Origin: Methanobacterium sp. UBA176
GTDB taxonomy: Archaea > Methanobacteriota > Methanobacteria > Methanobacteriales > Methanobacteriaceae
DNA: 64,000 bases
Direction: 5' to 3'
NCBI GenBank assembly: GCA_002505765.1
Contig: DAVZ01000059.1
Span: 1-64,000, forward strand
Under the pieces are notes generated by a model that ran no database searches, was not told where the DNA came from, and saw only the letters and a list, made by a program, of their open reading frames with translations. The stretch's first letter is position 1. Every line of letters starts with the position of its first letter. Position numbers and translations under genes: made by a program. Shown one piece after another: positions 56,163 to 64,000 of this stretch.

Positions 56163-57107
56163 ATGGATTCTAAAAACTTTGCCCAATTACTCGTTGAAGA
56201 ACTTGTTGATAAACATCCACCAGATTCTAGGGAATTTATTCGCGGTTGTGGAATAGATCCTGATAATTTAGATGATCCTGATGAAATTTGGAAGTTTTTT
56301 GTTAGATGTAATTTAGAATCTCTAGGAATTAAATCTATTATTATTGGAGATCGTTGGAATCAAATTCCAGAAAATAACATACTAAAACAGCGCGCTAAAC
56401 TTTTAGACAGCATTAAATCCTTAGAACATACAAAATGCTACAAAAACTTTAGTACTGAATGCCCTGTAGAATTTAGAGCTGGATCATTTAGTAATGAGGA
56501 AGAATGTTGTAATAAGGCTAAGTTTGACGAATGTCCTGTAATTAAAATAACTAAAGAATTAAAATGGCATAAAGGCCATTATAAAATAGCTAAAATAATA
56601 GTTGAATGTGCTAAAAGATTATTAATCGAAAATAAATATGGAAAAAAGAACACGAACTTTAATGATGTTGTAGAAGCAGTAATAGAAGAACATAGGGGTT
56701 CTGATGATGTATGGAAAAGAAAAGCTACTGAAGAACTTATTGATCTATTTAAAGGTATTAAATGGTACGGTAATCCACCCAAAGTTATTGTATGGTTTTT
56801 CTCTGAGTTAAGTAGTCCTGTACACCAGGTTAATCATTGGTCAGAACTAGATTTATGGCAATTAACACCAGTTGATACTCATGTAGGCCGTTTAGCACAT
56901 AGATTTGGATTTTTAGATAATAATAACAATATAAAAGATGCATTGGATAATATTTACCCTGAAGAGCCTCGAAAACTTGATTTTGCATTATACAGGTTCG
57001 GTGGAGGGGTTGAAAGAGATATTTGTGGTAAAGAGCCAGATTGTGAAAAATGCAAAAAAGAAGTACCTAAAATCTATGAAGCCTGTTCATGTGATATTAA
57101 GTATTAA
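56163..57107 (+). CDS. HhH-GPD-like DNA-repair protein with C-terminal Cys cluster
   Basis: The 314-residue product starts at ATG 56163 with GGTGAT upstream. The segment WQLTPVDTHVGRLAHRFGFL matches the catalytic-Asp region of HhH-GPD glycosylases (VDTHV..R). The end CGKEPDCEKCKKEVPKIYEAC resembles the Fe-S loop of EndoIII/MutY. The N-terminal half has other cysteines (CPVEFRAG; CCNKAKFDECP) and is not typical. The helix-hairpin-helix Lys is not clear, so activity is uncertain. Confidence 0.6.
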   Translation: MDSKNFAQLLVEELVDKHPPDSREFIRGCGIDPDNLDDPDEIWKFFVRCNLESLGIKSIIIGDRWNQIPENNILKQRAKLLDSIKSLEHTKCYKNFSTECPVEFRAGSFSNEEECCNKAKFDECPVIKITKELKWHKGHYKIAKIIVECAKRLLIENKYGKKNTNFNDVVEAVIEEHRGSDDVWKRKATEELIDLFKGIKWYGNPPKVIVWFFSELSSPVHQVNHWSELDLWQLTPVDTHVGRLAHRFGFLDNNNNIKDALDNIYPEEPRKLDFALYRFGGGVERDICGKEPDCEKCKKEVPKIYEACSCDIKY

Positions 57108-57437
57108 ACTAAGCCAACTTAGGTAAAACCTTGCCTGGAACAAGACCTTATCTCTGTTACTTACATTGCAGTTAAACAAAGAAAGAAACATGCCCAGGCA
57201 TTCACCAAAGGCGCTGTTCCTGATATATACTGTTAGGGACCAGTTTTTGGGATCTGGCGAGGTCTTGGCAGGGGGCTCGTTTTTGCTACTCGAAAAATTA
57301 TTTTAATCTTTAAATATTCTAATTAAACCTGAATAAGGCTCTAAAAAAACTGAAAATCAAATAGTGATTTATTACAAAGTATTTAAATTAAATTTAAATT
57401 TTACATGCAACAAAAAATTATTAAAGCTTATTGGATT
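57108..57437. other. Gap with possible coding relic
   Basis: No intact gene. A plus-strand stretch near 57155-57290 reads VTYIAVKQRKKHAQAFTKG, then after a stop GPVFGIWRGLGRGLVFATRK, less AT-rich than its surroundings. I cannot name a family; it may be a relic. Confidence 0.35.
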
Positions 57438-60029
57438 TTAGGAATTGCTCCTCCCCATTTGGATGGGTTCAATTGGAATTGTAAAATAAAAGGTAGAACC
57501 CACACCAAACTCAGATTTAACCCAGATTCGCCCGCCATGTCTTTCAATTATTCTTTTAATTATAGCAAGACCAATCCCAGTTCCTTTATATTCACTCATT
57601 GTATGTAATCGTTTAAATACCTGGAAGATATGGTCTTTATATTGCTCTTCTATTCCAATACCATTATCCTGAACGCTAAATATATATTCATTTCCTTCTT
57701 TTCGAGCTGAAACATGGATTTTGGGTTTTAATCCTTCCCTACGGAATTTAATTGCATTTGAAATAAGATTCTGGAAAACCCTTGTAATTTGGGTTTTATC
57801 AGCAACTACAACTGGCAACTGGTCATTTGTTACTTCAGCATGATATTCATCAATAGTTGATTGCAGATGTTTCAATGCACGGTTAAGTGACCTTTCACTA
57901 TCATATTCCTCAAATTCCTTGCCTTGTGTATCAATACGTGAATACTCCAGTAAATCCGTAATCATCTGTTTCATGCGAACACTAGCATCAACAATATAAT
58001 CAATAAATTCATCAGCATCACTATCAAATCGACCTTTATAACGTCTTTCTAATAACTGTGTAAAGCTGGCAATAGTCCTTAATGGTTCCTGTAAATCATG
58101 ACTGGTTATATAAGCGAAACTCTGCAATTCCTTGTTTGAACGTTTTAATTCAGTTATGGTTTCTTTTAGTAGATTTTCTGCCTGTTGTATTTCTGTTATA
58201 TCACGTGCAGCTGCAAAAACACCAATAACTTCTCCAGATTCATCTTTATAAATTGAAGCATGGTACAATACTGGTGTTATATGTCCGTTTTTGTGTTTGA
58301 TTTCAAGTGGATAATCCCTGACTTCACCTTCCCTGAACACTCTTTGATATCCAGATTCAGCCTTTTGGGGGTTTGTAAAGTAGTTTGAAAAGTCTGTACC
58401 GATCAATTCATCTCGAGAATATCCTGTAACCTGTTCTGTGGCTGTATTTACATCGTTTATTTTTCCGTCAGGGCCAATGGTAACCAGAGGGTCTAAACTA
58501 GCATCAATCAAGCTACGGTTATATGAACTTGCTAATTTAAGCTCTTTTTCAACTTGCTTTTGTTGGGTAACATCGATATCCATTTCAAGGATTAATGGTG
58601 AACCATCGATGTCGGTAAATGGGAAGTCATAAACGTCAAGTATACTGCCATCTGGGATTTTAACCTGCCAATAATGAGGTTCACCAGTTTCTAAAGGTTT
58701 AAATGATTCGCAAAACTCACAGGGTTCTGTATTACTGAAACAATACTTATAGCAACGTCGACCATAAGACTCTCCAAACATCTCACGAAAAGCACGATTA
58801 GCAAAAGCCACATTATAATCAGGTGTCAACAGACAAATCATCACTGGTAGCGTTTCCAGCACATCAAATAATCGCTGCCTTTCATTATAAACTTCCTTTG
58901 TACGTTCTTTAACCTTTTCTTCCAGATGAACACGTGCTTTCATTAATTCTTCATTTGAAACTTGAAGTTCTTCTGTAATGACATGTAATTCTTCATTTGA
59001 AACTTCTAACTCTTCAGCAAACTGCCGTGATTCTTCTAACAGGGTTTTATTTAGTTCTTCACCTTTTTTACGTTCGGTAATATCACGCGCAACATGAACA
59101 CTGCCTGTAAGTTTCCCTTCTGTATCATAAAACGGTGATGTGCTGACAATGAAATAACCACCTAAAATATCCTCATGAACTTCTGCAATGTGCTCGCATC
59201 CGTCTTCAAGCAATTTACTATGCGGGCAGAAAGAGGGTGGTTCATCTGTCCCATGAACTACGCGATAGCACTCTAAACCGATACATTCTTCAGGTGTTAC
59301 GCCTAAAGTCTCTGCCATAGATTTATTTGCACGAATAACTTTATGATTATCATCGAGTAGCACTATTAAATCAGGTACAGCATTGAATGTCTGCTCCCAA
59401 TCCTTTTGGGCTCTAATAGCTGCTTCTTTTATCTGTTTATTATCAGAACTTTCAATTAATTCCCATTTTCCTTCACGCTTTGTAAGGGCAAATTCATGAT
59501 TATTGACCACATCAATAATCTCGGCTGCTGTGCATTTTTCCAGTGAATATGTACAAAGGGCCATCATCTTGTATTCGCTGATAACACCATCTACTGCTTC
59601 TTCATAATCAACAAAATCGTTCCAATCTTCTTTTTCAAGCCAGAAAGTGTTTCCAGAAAGTCTTAAACCATCAAAACCTTTCTCTAAAGCGTTGTTTAAT
59701 TTATCAACCCAGCCATTCAAAACCCTATCTGAATCAAAACTACCTCCTTTAGTGTACCATTCATTGTAGGGAATGATTTCGATTTGTCCTTGCTCCAAAT
59801 AAAAATCAATATCTGGAATTGCCTTTTGCAGTGCATTTTTTGCCTCGTCTTCTAAGAGTGGTTCTGCTGTAATCCACATGCAGAATTCGTTGTTTTCAAG
59901 CCCTGCTTTAAAGTAAGGAATAAGAATATCAATTAGGTCTTCTTTAGCTTGATAGAACTGGCAAAAGTGCGTTCCCCAGGGCGCATTTCCAATGATATCA
60001 ATACCGGAATTTCTAAGCTTTTCATTCAT
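57438..60029 (-). CDS. MEDS/PAS sensor histidine kinase
   Basis: The 863-residue cytoplasmic kinase lacks membrane segments. An N-terminal MEDS sensory domain (about 12-180; GTHFCQFYQAKEDLIDILIP) is followed by PAS domains at about 215-320, 385-490 and 510-625. A coiled coil lies at 325-385, with tandem EVSNEELHVITEELQVSNEE repeats. The dimerisation region carries the phosphorylatable His in YITSHDLQEPLRTI (about 650), and the HATPase has QNLISNAIKF, DNGIGI and GTGIGLAI. The second PAS has Cys in CYKYCFSNTEPCEFC. No response regulator is adjacent. Confidence 0.92.
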   Translation of the reverse strand: MNEKLRNSGIDIIGNAPWGTHFCQFYQAKEDLIDILIPYFKAGLENNEFCMWITAEPLLEDEAKNALQKAIPDIDFYLEQGQIEIIPYNEWYTKGGSFDSDRVLNGWVDKLNNALEKGFDGLRLSGNTFWLEKEDWNDFVDYEEAVDGVISEYKMMALCTYSLEKCTAAEIIDVVNNHEFALTKREGKWELIESSDNKQIKEAAIRAQKDWEQTFNAVPDLIVLLDDNHKVIRANKSMAETLGVTPEECIGLECYRVVHGTDEPPSFCPHSKLLEDGCEHIAEVHEDILGGYFIVSTSPFYDTEGKLTGSVHVARDITERKKGEELNKTLLEESRQFAEELEVSNEELHVITEELQVSNEELMKARVHLEEKVKERTKEVYNERQRLFDVLETLPVMICLLTPDYNVAFANRAFREMFGESYGRRCYKYCFSNTEPCEFCESFKPLETGEPHYWQVKIPDGSILDVYDFPFTDIDGSPLILEMDIDVTQQKQVEKELKLASSYNRSLIDASLDPLVTIGPDGKINDVNTATEQVTGYSRDELIGTDFSNYFTNPQKAESGYQRVFREGEVRDYPLEIKHKNGHITPVLYHASIYKDESGEVIGVFAAARDITEIQQAENLLKETITELKRSNKELQSFAYITSHDLQEPLRTIASFTQLLERRYKGRFDSDADEFIDYIVDASVRMKQMITDLLEYSRIDTQGKEFEEYDSERSLNRALKHLQSTIDEYHAEVTNDQLPVVVADKTQITRVFQNLISNAIKFRREGLKPKIHVSARKEGNEYIFSVQDNGIGIEEQYKDHIFQVFKRLHTMSEYKGTGIGLAIIKRIIERHGGRIWVKSEFGVGSTFYFTIPIEPIQMGRSNS

Positions 60030-60300
60030 TTTATATCCTATATGTCATTCATTTCCCTTGATTGGCTCTGCTTATCTTTCATTATTTTCGTTAGGAAATT
60101 TATAAAAAATTCTGTAATTATTTTAATTCAAAAGATTAAATAAATTTCTATTTAATTTTTGGAAAAATTTTAATAGCTTTACCCCTAACTTTAAAAATAA
60201 AAAATCTTGAAAGGCCCTTAATTTCACCTTTTTATCCAATAAATTTTTTACATGTGAACATTAACAATCATTAGAATTTAATATATATATCAAAAACAAG

Positions 60301-60414
60301 AATTTACGGTGTCAGGTGACATCCCCGCTTTATTCATATAAAAGACAGGAGATGTTATTTATGCAATTTGAAATAATTTACGGTGTCAGGTGACATCCCT
60401 GCTTTATTCATATA
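60301..60414. repeat. Two 40-bp direct repeats 74 bp apart
   Basis: 60301-60340 recurs at 60375-60414 with one mismatch; the spacer is 34 bp. Read on the minus strand both copies encode YMNKAGMSPDTVN, continuing from KTYPQDFIN upstream of the second, so the repeat is probably the duplicated end of a lost minus-strand gene. The rest of 60030-60965 contains no intact gene. Confidence 0.7.
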
Positions 60415-60965
60415 GTTTATAAAATCCTGTGGATAAGTCTTAATCTTCCTGTTTTTCATTTCTTTATTGTAGTATCTTGTTCTTTATCGGCTTCTTTTAT
60501 CAAGTGATGGTGTTAGCCCTGTAAGGTTTGCAATAATTCCTTAGGGCATTTTTATAGACGTGTATACTGTTTGGCCTCAGGTCTCTATTGCTGATGAACT
60601 TGATCATTCATAGTTTAGAACGTCTTTATTTGAGAACATGGAATTATTATGAATCTAATAACTATAAAAAGGAATATTGGGGATGGGTATTATCTAAAAG
60701 TGAACATAGAGAAATATATAAAATAAATGAGTATAAATACTTTCAAATTTGCAATAATCGTTCTTAAAAATATTTATTTTAAATTCAGCTCTTAATTTGT
60801 GTGGTATTTTAGTAAATATCTGTTTTATTAGATCATACGACTTTTTATACCCTTTATTGCAATTAAAATTAATTTTTCATGATAATTACAATTCAAATAG
60901 GTTACATTCAAAAGGCATTAAATGAACATACTTCTTTCAAAAAAATAATAGAATCATTAAAAGAT

Positions 60966-61720
60966 TTATTCTTCTTTAAACAACCTTTTAGTGCGCATTT
61001 CTTCTAAATTAGAAACTATTCTGGATGATTCGCTTGCTGGGATACTTATCATCACATCTTCAGGATTGATATTCATATTGTTCCCATGCTCCAACATCAC
61101 CAAATCCATATGTAACTTTCCAGTTAGGTAAGGAACAGCTGCCATTGAGCTGCATATCGGGCGTGAGTCAGCACCGATTCCATGCACCAGAATCATAAGC
61201 ATTTGCGTGCAATATTTCAATGCCCTGTTTTACTTTACAGACAATAAAAATTACGTCTGGCTCAAATTCAGCTTTATTTTAGGGGAGCAAAGATCATTGC
61301 CTGGAAAATACCGGGTTCTATGTTCAAATTCTTTTCCCATGAACGTTGAACAGCAGGGATGTTCTTATAAACTCCCACTGGAACTAAAAATGCACCACTC
61401 TGCATATTGGCGGGGAATTCCTTTTTATCTTTAAGTCCAGAGTATCTAGCACCACCCATGCACTATTCTTCTTCGGCGGTTGCATAAAAGACCTTGCCAT
61501 TCATGGCTTTTTCAAGCTCTCAAACACTTCGTGTCTGGAGCATCGAAAATCTACGATTTTGAATGCTTTGTACAGAATCTTGAGCATTCTCCTTCCTTTT
61601 CAATATTTCTTGGTTCTTTACAGACCATTTTATAGCCACAGGCTCATTTTCTAGCTTAAAATTTTTTTTAATTATTCCCCTGATTCTTTGAACGTAAACT
61701 TCACATAATATTATTTATAT
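60966..61720 (-). pseudogene. DUF169-family protein gene, several lesions
   Basis: The minus strand reads IIKKNFKLENEPVAIKWSVK near 61690-61630, KAMNGKVFYATAEEE then a stop near 61470, GGARYSGLKDKKEFPANMQS through IFQAMIFAPLK (61459-61274), and a final piece SSMAAVPYLTGK to EEMRTKRLFKEE (61160-60966). This order matches DUF169 proteins, common in methanogens. Frame changes and stops break it at least three times. The AAAATC-N3-GATTTT hairpin at 61546-61560 falls within it. Confidence 0.75.
61546..61560. repeat. AAAATC-N3-GATTTT hairpin inside the DUF169 pseudogene
   Basis: The stem extends to TCGAAAATC/GATTTTGA with loop TAC. It lies where the DUF169 frame is lost. Confidence 0.5.
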
Positions 61721-61765
61721 TAAATTCAATAAACAATTTTTTGATCATGAAGGGGTGGTTTTATT

Positions 61766-62245
61766 ATGGAATTTTCACAAAGAACAAAGATATTTGAAAT
61801 TCTTCGATGGACTGGTGTGTTTGTTGGGATTTTTTTAGCTTTTTATTTTGGAAATACTCCTGTACAGCAGTTCAGCATAATGTTTATATGGGTAACAGTC
61901 TCACTTGCTGGTATAACAGGAATTAATCTGTTTTTTGGAACATCATCGTCTGAATATTCTGGTTATATGAGTGAAAGCGGATTTAAAAGACAATCAGGAA
62001 TAAACCTTCTTGCAGTAGCTATAACTGCGTTAATTGTTTACTTCTTTAACTGGGGGACATACGCAGAAGCAGCGGTGATGCTGATATTACTGATATTCCT
62101 CGTTATTAACTCTATAAATCATGCATACTCTGCATTTGTAGAAGGTGCTAGGAACAAAATAAATATTTTAAGGCCAGTAATGACTTTAGTTCTTTTAATA
62201 GTGGTCTTACCACTGATGCTAAATGCACTTTCATCGATAAAATAA
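61766..62245 (+). CDS. Four-helix membrane protein (hypothetical)
   Basis: The 159-residue protein has four hydrophobic segments (FVGIFLAFYFG; FSIMFIWVTVSLAGITGINL; NLLAVAITALIVYFF with VMLILLIFLVINSI; LVLLIVVLPLML). A short charged loop (SSSEYSGYMSESGFKRQSG) follows segment two. No family recognised. GGGGTGG precedes ATG 61766. Confidence 0.75.
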   Translation: MEFSQRTKIFEILRWTGVFVGIFLAFYFGNTPVQQFSIMFIWVTVSLAGITGINLFFGTSSSEYSGYMSESGFKRQSGINLLAVAITALIVYFFNWGTYAEAAVMLILLIFLVINSINHAYSAFVEGARNKINILRPVMTLVLLIVVLPLMLNALSSIK

Positions 62246-62349
62246 TTTTTGGGAAACATTTTAGTTTCCTAACTCTATTTTTTTGATGATTTAATAGTAA
62301 ATTTAGAATTAGTTAGATCATTATGTTAAAAATACAAAATTCTGGATTA

Positions 62350-62387
62350 AAAATAAAAAGACCCTCGAAAATCTTTGATTTTCGGGG
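62350..62387 (-). terminator. Terminator-like hairpin downstream of hdrA
   Basis: Read on the minus strand, a 12-bp stem (CCCCGAAAATC with GATTTTCGAGGG, one G-U pair, three-base loop) is followed by CTTTTTATTTTT. It is about 45 bp after the hdrA stop. It shares the AAAATC-N3-GATTTT core (62368-62382) with the dispersed hairpin family. Confidence 0.6.
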
Positions 62388-62433
62388 CGCCAAAAATTCC
62401 TAAATTTTTGAGCGAATTAAGGGTTTTAACCCT

Positions 62434-64000
62434 TTATTTTGATGCTGGCTCATTTAATGCAGCCTCAATCTGTGCCATGATCTGTGCAGTTCTGAAGTGC
62501 TGCTGGTCCATTGCTCCAGATGGGCATGCTGCAACGCATGTTCCACAACCGTGGCAGAGGGCTATGTTAACAACCGCTCGTTCATCTTCTCTGGTTAGAG
62601 CACCGTATGGACATAATTCAATACAGACTGCGCATCCACCACAGACATCTTCATCGGTTACAGCGACAATTGGTTCAATTTCCACTTCACCTTTAACCAT
62701 TGGAATAGCAGCTCTTGCTGCAGCACCAGATGCCTGGGCTACAGAGTCAGGAATATCTTTTGGTCCCTGAGCTACACCTGCAAGGAATACTCCTTCAGTA
62801 AGGGTATCTACAGGTCTGAGTTTTGGGTGAGCTTCCATTAAGAACCCATCTGCACTCTTGGAGAGTCCAATTGTTTGTCTTAGTTCTTCTGCACCTGCTG
62901 GTGGTACTAAACCGGCTGCAAGTATAACCATATCATAGTTGTATTCAGTTACCTTTCCAAGTAAGCTGTCTTCAGATCTTATTGTAACGGTTTCATCAGG
63001 GTTACTTAAGATCATCGCTGGCCTGCCTCTTATGAATTTAATACCATATTTTTCTTGGGAGCGTTTGTAGAACTCTTCAAATCCTTTACCGAATGCCCTT
63101 ATATCCATGTAGTAAATTGCAACTTCAGTATCTGGAGCTTTGTCCTTTATAAGTTGAGCGTTCTTCATGGAGTGCATACAGCAAACCCTTGAACAGTACT
63201 CATTGCCTACTTTCTCATCTCTTGAACCGACACACAATACAAATGCAACGCGTTTTGGTTTTTCACCGTCAGATGGTTTCAATACTTTACCTTCTGTTGG
63301 TCCTGATGCGTTGATCATTCTTTCAACTTCTAAACCTGTGATAACGTTTGCGTTATCGGCATAGCCGTATTCAAGTTTTTCATTTGCGTCGAACTGGTCG
63401 TAACCGGTTGCAACGATAATTGTACCAATGTCGAGTTCAATTTCTTCAGGCTCCTGATCGTGTTGAACGGCTCCTCTTTCACATATCTGGTCACAGAGGT
63501 TACATTCGATACAGTAATCCTTGTCTATTGTAGCAAGGAGAGGTACTGCTTGTGGGAATGGAATGTAAGCTGCTTTTACCATTCCAATTCCTTCATCGAA
63601 GTAGTTTGGAATTTCTATTGGACAAACATCTACACAGGATCCGCATCCAACACATAGTTCTTCGCTTATGTATCTTGGTTTTCTTTCTACGGTTACTTTG
63701 AAGTTACCAATGTATCCGTCTACATCTTTAACTTCTGAGTAAGATAAAAGTTCAATATTATCGTGCTTACCAGCATCCACCATCTTAGGAGCGAGAATAC
63801 ACATGGAACAGTCAAGAGTTGGGAATGTTTTATCTAACTGAGCCATTCTTCCCCCAATGGTTGGATTTTTCTCTACCAAGTAAGTTTTGAATCCCATATC
63901 ACCTAAATCAAGAGCTGCCTGAATTCCTGCAACTCCCCCACCAATAACCATGGCTGTGTTTTTTACAGCAACGGTTTCAGCTTCCAGAGGTTCTAATAAT
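62434..64000 (-). CDS. hdrA: CoB-CoM heterodisulfide reductase iron-sulfur subunit A (partial)
   Basis: HdrA is the FAD-bifurcating subunit of the HdrABC-MvhADG complex that reduces CoM-S-S-CoB and ferredoxin in the last step of methanogenesis. About 521 residues are visible; the frame is open to the right edge and the N-terminus is outside the window. Seen: FAD site VIGGGVAGIQAALDLGDMG, PTLDCSMCILAPKMVD, ferredoxin motifs CVGCGSCVDVCP and CIECNLCDQICE, CSRVCCMHSMKNAQLI, and C-terminal CGGCAVCIELCP and CHGCGTCVAACP. Confidence 0.96.
   Translation of the reverse strand, partial: LLEPLEAETVAVKNTAMVIGGGVAGIQAALDLGDMGFKTYLVEKNPTIGGRMAQLDKTFPTLDCSMCILAPKMVDAGKHDNIELLSYSEVKDVDGYIGNFKVTVERKPRYISEELCVGCGSCVDVCPIEIPNYFDEGIGMVKAAYIPFPQAVPLLATIDKDYCIECNLCDQICERGAVQHDQEPEEIELDIGTIIVATGYDQFDANEKLEYGYADNANVITGLEVERMINASGPTEGKVLKPSDGEKPKRVAFVLCVGSRDEKVGNEYCSRVCCMHSMKNAQLIKDKAPDTEVAIYYMDIRAFGKGFEEFYKRSQEKYGIKFIRGRPAMILSNPDETVTIRSEDSLLGKVTEYNYDMVILAAGLVPPAGAEELRQTIGLSKSADGFLMEAHPKLRPVDTLTEGVFLAGVAQGPKDIPDSVAQASGAAARAAIPMVKGEVEIEPIVAVTDEDVCGGCAVCIELCPYGALTREDERAVVNIALCHGCGTCVAACPSGAMDQQHFRTAQIMAQIEAALNEPASK

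Noticed and set aside
60301..60414. Two 40-bp repeats with a 34-bp spacer resembling a minimal CRISPR
   Set aside because: Only two copies, no cas genes or leader, and both repeats continue an open minus-strand reading frame, so duplication of a gene end is simpler.

Overview
The window looks like chromosomal DNA of a methanogenic archaeon of the order Methanobacteriales, most likely the genus Methanobacterium. The evidence is an HdrA (CoB-CoM heterodisulfide reductase A) gene running off the right edge, an F420H2 oxidase (FprA), the methanogen-specific redox regulator MsvR, the archaeal form of MetK, a site-2 protease, an MTH538-type TIR-like protein, AT-rich intergenic DNA and TATA-like archaeal promoters. 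No rRNA, CRISPR array or intact insertion sequence was seen. One tRNA, tRNA-Arg(TCG), lies at 17234-17308.

Layout, left to right. 1-2350 is an accessory locus with two copies of a two-gene cassette (a roughly 240-residue soluble protein plus a small membrane protein) on either side of a Lys/Ala repeat protein. 2.7-6.3 kb holds lysine and arginine biosynthesis (dapF, lysA, argD) on the minus strand. 6.5-18.7 kb mixes housekeeping genes (cyclophilin, DNA glycosylases, hisF, rhodanese), sensory and regulatory proteins, and several decayed genes. 18.7-27.6 kb holds a DinG/XPD helicase, a cobalamin methyltransferase and an oxidative-stress block (msvR, hcp, fprA, a rubrerythrin-like protein, a NADH-oxidase-like flavoprotein). 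Both hcp and fprA carry a TTCG-N8-CGAA palindrome near the expected transcription start. 27.7-30.8 kb is an ArsR-type operon (QueG-like Fe-S protein, ArsR, DGC-type protein, ArsC-like phosphatase, DUF166, zinc ribbon). 30.8-39.7 kb has a site-2 protease, moeA, a secreted transglutaminase-like protein, a TIR-like protein, msrA and an ABC-2 exporter. 39.7-52.4 kb is core metabolism (ileS-purL operon, metK, glyA and others). 52.4-61.7 kb is accessory DNA: an operon of very small proteins ending in a HEAT/zinc-ribbon protein and a broken KAP-type NTPase, a secreted zinc-ribbon protein, an HhH-GPD-like protein, a large MEDS/PAS histidine kinase and decayed DNA.

A recurring theme is gene decay. I can read broken relatives of a class III aminotransferase, a PsbP-like lipoprotein, a DUF4013-like membrane protein, YdeI, DUF998, an AqpM-type aquaporin, a KAP NTPase and DUF169. 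Many breaks are single-base shifts at A, T or G runs. The long core genes nearby (ileS 1045 aa, purL 719 aa, the 863 aa kinase) are uninterrupted. This argues for real decay, but homopolymer sequencing errors cannot be excluded from one sequence.

The best candidates for undescribed biology are the duplicated cassette around the Lys/Ala repeat protein (1-2350), the small-protein/HEAT/KAP operon (53.2-55.0 kb), the nested hairpin at 56043-56091 and a dispersed family of AAAATC-N3-GATTTT hairpins. All family assignments come from reading motifs by eye; no database search was run.
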